64,000 bases of DNA from Colletes latitarsis. Its lineage: Eukaryota; Arthropoda; Insecta; Hymenoptera; Colletidae. This document shows, piece after piece, positions 59,411 through 64,000 of this stretch. The translations under genes were made by a program, and so were the position numbers. The stretch is taken from positions 25,810,001-25,874,000 of the forward strand of contig NW_027488366.1 in NCBI RefSeq assembly GCF_051014445.1. The letters run 5' to 3'. The notes under the pieces were generated by a model. That model was not told the origin of the DNA and did not search any database. It saw nothing but the letters and a program-made list of their open reading frames with translations. Within the stretch, counting starts at the first letter, position 1, and each line of letters starts with the position of its first letter.

Positions 59411-60910
59411 AAGAATGCGAAAGTATGAGTCTGATGGGTGAAAATCCCAGACCTATCCCAGACCTAACATGCGTTATCCTCTAAAATATATATCAAGACC
59501 AGGTTTAATTGATTGTTTCAGTGTGGACCCACATTACTACGTGATCCAAACCAGAAAAAACCCAGGATCCGTTCAAAAAGTATGTGAAGAATGCGAATAT
59601 ATGAGTCTGATGAGTGAAAATCCCAGGCCTAACCTAGACCTAACATGCGTTATCCTCAAAAATATTGATCGAAACCTGGTTTAATTGACTGTTTTAGTGT
59701 GGTACCACATTACTACGTGATCCAAACCAGAAAAAACCCAGGATCTGTTCAACAAGTATGTGAAAAACGCGAAACTGTGAGCCTGATGAGGGCAAATCCT
59801 AGACCTAAGCCAAACCTAACATGCGTTATCCTCTAAAATATTGATCGAAACCAGGTTTAATTGACTGTTTCAGTGTGGTACCACATTACTACATGAACCA
59901 AACCAGAAAAAACCCCGGATCCGTTCAACAAGTATGTGAACAATGCGAAAGTATGAGTCTCATGATCGAAAATCCCAGACCTAACCTAGACCTAACATGC
60001 GTTATCCTCTAAAATATTGATCCAAACCAGGTTTAATTGATTGATTCAGTGTGGTCCCACATTACTACGTGATCAAAACCAGAAAAAACCCAGGATGCGT
60101 TCAACAAGTATGTGAAGAATGCGAAATATGAGTCTGATGAGTGAAAATCCCGGGCCTAACCTAGACCTAACTTGCGTTATCCTCTAAAATATTGATCGAA
60201 ACCAGGTTTAATCGACTGTTTCAGTGTGGTACCACATTACTACGTGATCCAAACCAGAAAAAACCCAGGATCAGTTCAACAAGTATAAGAAGAATGCGAA
60301 AGTATGAGTCTGATGGGTGTAAATCCCAGGGCTAACCTAGACCTAACATGCGTTATCCTCTAAAATATTGATCCAAACCAGGTTTAATGGACTGTTTCAG
60401 TTTGGAACCACATTACTACGTGATCCAAACCGGAAAAAACCCAGGATCAGTTCAACAAGTATGTGAAGAATGCGAAAGTATGAGTCTGATGAGGGCAAAT
60501 CCCAGACCTATCCCAGACCTAACATGCGTTATCCTCTAAAATATATATCAAGACCAGGTTTAATTGATTGTTTCAGTGTGGACCCACATTACTACGTGAT
60601 CCAAACCAGAAAAAACCCAGGATCCGTTCAAAAAGTATGTGAAGAATGCGAATATATGAGTCTGATGAGTGAAAATCCCAGGCCTAACCTAGACCTAACA
60701 TGCGTTATCCTCAAAAATATTGATCGAAACCTGGTTTAATTGACTGTTTTAGTGTGGTACCACATTACTACGTGATCCAAACCAGAAAAAACCCAGGATC
60801 TGTTCAACAAGTATGTGAAAAACGCGAAACTGTGAGCCTGATGAGGGCAAATCCTAGACCTAAGCCAAACCTAACATGCGTTATCCTCTAAAATATTTAT
60901 CAAGACCAGG
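59411..60910 (+). repeat. Six-monomer near-duplication (about 1,055 bp)
   Basis: The ATATATATCAAGACC/GCGAATATATGAG pair at 59460-59850 recurs at 60515-60905, followed both times by GACTGTTTTAGTG with AAACTGTGAGCC and AAGCCAAACC. Between them lie TACATGAACC, GATTGATTCAG/GATCAAAACC and AAGTATAAGAAG monomers. Confidence 0.77.
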
Positions 60911-62284
60911 TTTAATTGATTGATTCAGTGTGGTCCCACATTACTACGTGATCAAAACCAGAAAAAACCCAGGATCCGTTCAACAAGTATGTGAAGAATG
61001 CGAAATATGAGTCTGATGAGTGAAAATCCCGGGCCTAACCTAGACCTAACATGCGTTATCCTCTAAAATATTGATCCAAACCAGGTTTAATGGACTGTTT
61101 CAGTTTGGAACCACATTACTACGTGATCCAAACCGGAAAAAACCCAGGATCCGTTCAAAAAGTATGTGAAGAATGCGAATATATGAGTCTGATGAGTGAA
61201 AATCCCAGGCCTAACCTAGACCTAACATGCGTTATCCTCAAAAATATATATCAAGACCAGGTTTAATTGATTGTTTCAGTGTGGACCCACATTACTACGT
61301 GATCCAAACCAGAGAAAACCCAGGATCTGTTCGACAAGTATGTGAAAAACGCGAAACTGTGAGCCTGATGAGGGCAAATCTTAGACCTAACCTTGACCTA
61401 ACATGCGTTATCCTCTAAAATTTTTATCCAGACCAGGTTTCATTGAATGTTTCAGTGTGGTACCACTTTACTACCTGATCCAATCCAGAAATAGCCCAGG
61501 ATCTAGCCATGAAGTATGAGAAATATGCGAAAGTATGAGCCTGATGAGGGCAAATCCTAGACCTAACCCAGACCTAACATGCGTTATTCTCTAAAATATT
61601 TATCAAGACCAGGTTTAATTGAATGTTTCAGTGTGGTGCCACATTACTATGTGATCCAAACCAGAAAATAACGCAGTATCCGTTCAACAACTATGTGAAG
61701 TGTACGAAAGTATGAGCCTGATGAGAGCAAATCCCAGGCCTAACCTAGACCTAACATGAATTATTCTCTAAAATATTGGTCGAAACCAGGTTTAATTGAC
61801 TGTTTCAGTGTGGTCCCACATTACTACGTGACCCAAACCAGAAAAAACCTAGGATCCGTTCAACAAGTATGTGAAAAACGCGAAAGTATGAGCCTGATGA
61901 GGGCAAATCCCAGACCTATCCCAGACCTAACTTGCGTTATCCTCTAAAATATTGATCGAAGCCAAGTTTAATCGACTGTTTCAGTGTGGAACCACATTAC
62001 TACGTGATCCAAGCCAGGAAAAAACCCAGGATCTTGTCAACGAGTATGTGAAGTGTGCGAAAGTATGAGTCTGATGAGGGCTAATCCCAGACCTATCCCA
62101 GACCTAGCTTGCGTGATCCTCTAAAATATTTATCAAGACCAGGTTTAATTGAATGTTTCAGTGTGGTACCACATTACTACGTGATACAATGCAGAAACAG
62201 CCCAGGATCTAGCCATGAAGTATGAGAAATATGCGAAGGTATGAGCCTGATGAGGGCAAATCCTAGACGTAACCCAGACCTAAC
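60911..62284 (+). repeat. Transition into right-end subfamily
   Basis: Starts with GATTGATTCAG and GCGAATATATGAG monomers and changes at about 61330 to AAACTGTGAGCC, AAATCTTAGACC, TTTTTATCCAGACC and AGAAATAGCCC forms like those at 4.1-6.6 kb. AGGATCTTGTCAAC (62030) and CTAGCTTGCGTGATCC (62104) are private. Confidence 0.74.
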
Positions 62285-63338
62285 ATGCGTTATACTCTAA
62301 AATATTTATCAAGACCAGGTTTAATTGAATGTTTCAGTGTGGTACCACATTTCTACGTGATCCAAACCAGAAAAAACCCAGGATCCGTTCAACAAGTATG
62401 TGAAGAATGCGAATGTATGAGTCTGATCAGTGAAAATCTCAGGCCTTACCTAGACCTAACTTGCGTTGTCCTCTAAAATATTGATGGAAACCAGGTTTCA
62501 TTGACTGTTTCAGTGTGGTACTACATTACTACGTGATGCAATCCAGAAAAAGCCCAGGATCCGTTCAACAAGTATGAAGAAAGCGAAAGTATGAGTCTGA
62601 TGAGGGCTAATCCCAGACCTATCCCAGACATAACATGCGTTATCCTCAAAAATATTGATCGAAACCAGGTTTAATCGACTGTTTCAGTGTGGTACCACAT
62701 TACTGCGTGATCCAAACTAGAAAAAAACCCAGGATCTCGTCAACGAGTATGTGAAGTGTGCGAAAGTATGAGTCTGATAAGGGCTAATCCCAGACCTATC
62801 CCAGACCTAACATGCGTTATCCTCTAAAATATTTATCAAGACCAGGTTTAATTGAATGTTTCAGTGTGGTACCACATTTCTACGTGATCCAAACCAGAAA
62901 AAACCCAGGATCCGTTCAACAAGTATGTGAAGAATGCGAATGTATGAGTCTGATCAGTGAAAATCTCAGGCCTTACCTAGACCTAACTTGCGTTGTCCTC
63001 TAAAATATTGATGGAAACCAGGTTTCATTGACTGTTTCAGTGTGGTACTACATTACTACGTGATGCAATCCAGAAAAAGCCCAGGATCCGTTCAACAAGT
63101 ATGAAGAAAGCGAAAGTATGAGTCTGATGAGGGCTAATCCCAGACCTATCCCAGACATAACATGCGTTATCCTCAAAAATATTGATCGAAACCAGGTTTA
63201 ATCGACTGTTTCAGTGTGGTACCACATTACTGCGTGATCCAAACTAGAAAAAAACCCAGGATCTCGTCAACGAGTATGTGAAGTGTGCGAAAGTATGAGT
63301 CTGATAAGGGCTAATCCCAGACCTATCCCAGACCTAAC
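62285..63338 (+). repeat. 527-bp trimer, two tandem copies
   Basis: 62285-62811 and 62812-63338 differ at one base that I can see (TTATACTC against TTATCCTC). Each unit has GATCAGTGAAAATCTCAGG, GTGGTACTACATTAC, AAGTATGAAGAAAGCG and AGGATCTCGTCAACGAG. Related sequence is at 4960-5260. Confidence 0.9.
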
Positions 63339-64000
63339 ATGCGTTATCCTCTAAAATATTTATCAAGACCAGGTTTAATTGAATGTTTCAGTGTGGTACC
63401 ACATTACTACGTGATCCAAACCACAAAAAACCCAAAATCTGTTCGACAAGTATGTGAAAAACGCGAAACTGTGAGCCTGATGAGGGCAAATCTTAGACCT
63501 AACCTTGACCTAACATGCGTTATCCTCTAAAATTCTTATCCAGACCAGGTTTCATTGAATGTTTCAGTGTGGTACCACTTTACTACGTGATCCAATCCAG
63601 AAATAGCCCAGGATCTAGCCATGAAGTATGAGAAATATGCGAAAGTATGAGCCTGATGAGGGCAAATCCTAGACCTAACCCAGACCTAACATGCGTTATT
63701 CTCTAAAATATTTATCAAGACCAGTTTTAATTGAATGTTTCAGTGTGGTACCACATTACTACGTGTCCCAAACCAGAAAAAACCCAGGATCCGTTCAACA
63801 AGTATGTGAAGAAGGCGAAAGTATGAGTCTGATCAGTGAAAATCTCAGGCCTTACCTAGACCTAACTTGCGTTGTCCTCTAAAATATTGATGGAAACCAG
63901 GTTTCATTGACTGTTTCCGTGTGGTACTACGTTACTACGTGATGCAATCCAGAAAAAGCCCAGGATATAGCCATCAAGTATGAGAAATATGCGAAAGAAT
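63339..64000 (+). repeat. Right-end segment, matches 5929-6590
   Basis: Collinear with the left side at -57,410 bp from about 63410 to the last base: AAACTGTGAGCC with CTAACCTTGACC, TTATCCAGACCAGGTTTC, AGAAATAGCCC, GAAGGCGAAA, CTCAGGCCTTACC and GTGGTACTAC. The array continues past the window edge in mid-monomer. Confidence 0.8.

Larger units (their letters stand above)
1..64000 (+). repeat. 176-bp satellite, head-to-tail tandem array
   Basis: The entire window consists of copies of one ~176-bp monomer in one orientation. The motifs ACCAGGTTTAAT, GTGTGGTACCAC, CCCAGGATC, GCGAAAGTATGAG and GACCTAAC recur every 176-177 bp from first to last base. Spacing between related copies gives the period: 5,104 bp for 29 monomers, 15,501 for 88 and 57,410 for 326. 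That implies about 363 monomers. No reverse-complement monomer, non-satellite insertion or sequence gap was seen. Known satellites of this size and HOR organisation are usually centromeric or pericentromeric; that location is inferred, not shown. The monomer family is not one I recognise. Confidence 0.97.

Noticed and set aside
1..64000. CENP-B box (NTTCGNNNNANNCGGGN) or alpha satellite identity
   Set aside because: I scanned the common monomer forms on both strands for the core pattern and found no match. TTCG and CCCGGG variants occur but not at the required spacing, and the period is 176 rather than 171 bp.
1..64000. CRISPR array, because of regular direct repeats
   Set aside because: There are no unique spacers between short repeats. 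The whole 176-bp unit repeats, and there are no cas genes or leader.

Overview
The whole 64 kb is one uninterrupted satellite DNA array. From base 1 to base 64000 the sequence is a head-to-tail series of about 363 copies of a ~176-bp monomer, all in the same orientation. I see no gene, RNA gene, transposon, inverted segment or unique sequence. The array runs off both ends of the window, so its true length is unknown. The organism must be a eukaryote. A monomer of about one nucleosome repeat, organised in higher-order repeats (HORs), is typical of centromeric or pericentromeric satellites in plants and animals. I do not recognise the monomer and cannot name the species. It is not primate alpha satellite: the length and motifs differ and I found no CENP-B box. 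A consensus written by hand from the commonest form has 41% GC and 6 CpG, against about 7.3 expected.

The short open frames (60-94 codons) are by-products of the repeat. They start at the same ATG in the ACATGCGTTATC motif, or at a GTG one monomer earlier, and end at fixed stops. A 176-bp period is not a multiple of three, so no frame passes far beyond one monomer. They are not annotated as genes.

Above the monomer there are several layers. (1) Dimers: two monomer classes often alternate, giving local 352-353-bp duplications. (2) Older, dispersed block duplications at offsets that are multiples of 176 bp, for example 1-1646 with 15502-17147, 7141-8400 with 33208-34467, and 19.5-21.8 kb with 26.0-28.3 kb. 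(3) Recent tandem HORs: a trimer at 14.8-15.65 kb, a 1,230-bp 7-mer at 29.2-31.6 kb (third copy at 26.0 kb), a 527-bp trimer at 62.3-63.3 kb, and above all a 5,104-bp 29-mer present twice in tandem at about 46.8-57.1 kb. In the places I compared, the two 5,104-bp copies are identical, including private variants.

The 29-mer consists of two related subunits, A (2,640 bp, 15 monomers) and B (2,464 bp, 14 monomers). They share their first ~1.2 kb and their tail but carry different central cassettes. Parts of A and B have older relatives elsewhere in the window (24.3-25.9 kb, 39.7-40.3 kb, 42.8-44.8 kb), so the HOR looks assembled from pre-existing array segments. The left (4.1-6.6 kb) and right (61.3-64 kb) parts share a distinct subfamily about 57.4 kb apart, which hints at a still larger period.

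The most interesting sequence-level signals are a perfect 12-bp palindrome (TGTGGTACCACA, 16 bp in some copies) at the monomer junction in many repeats, a second 12-bp palindrome confined to one monomer subfamily, and a CpG whose two deamination products are each fixed in different subfamilies. All identities are by eye and all block edges are approximate.
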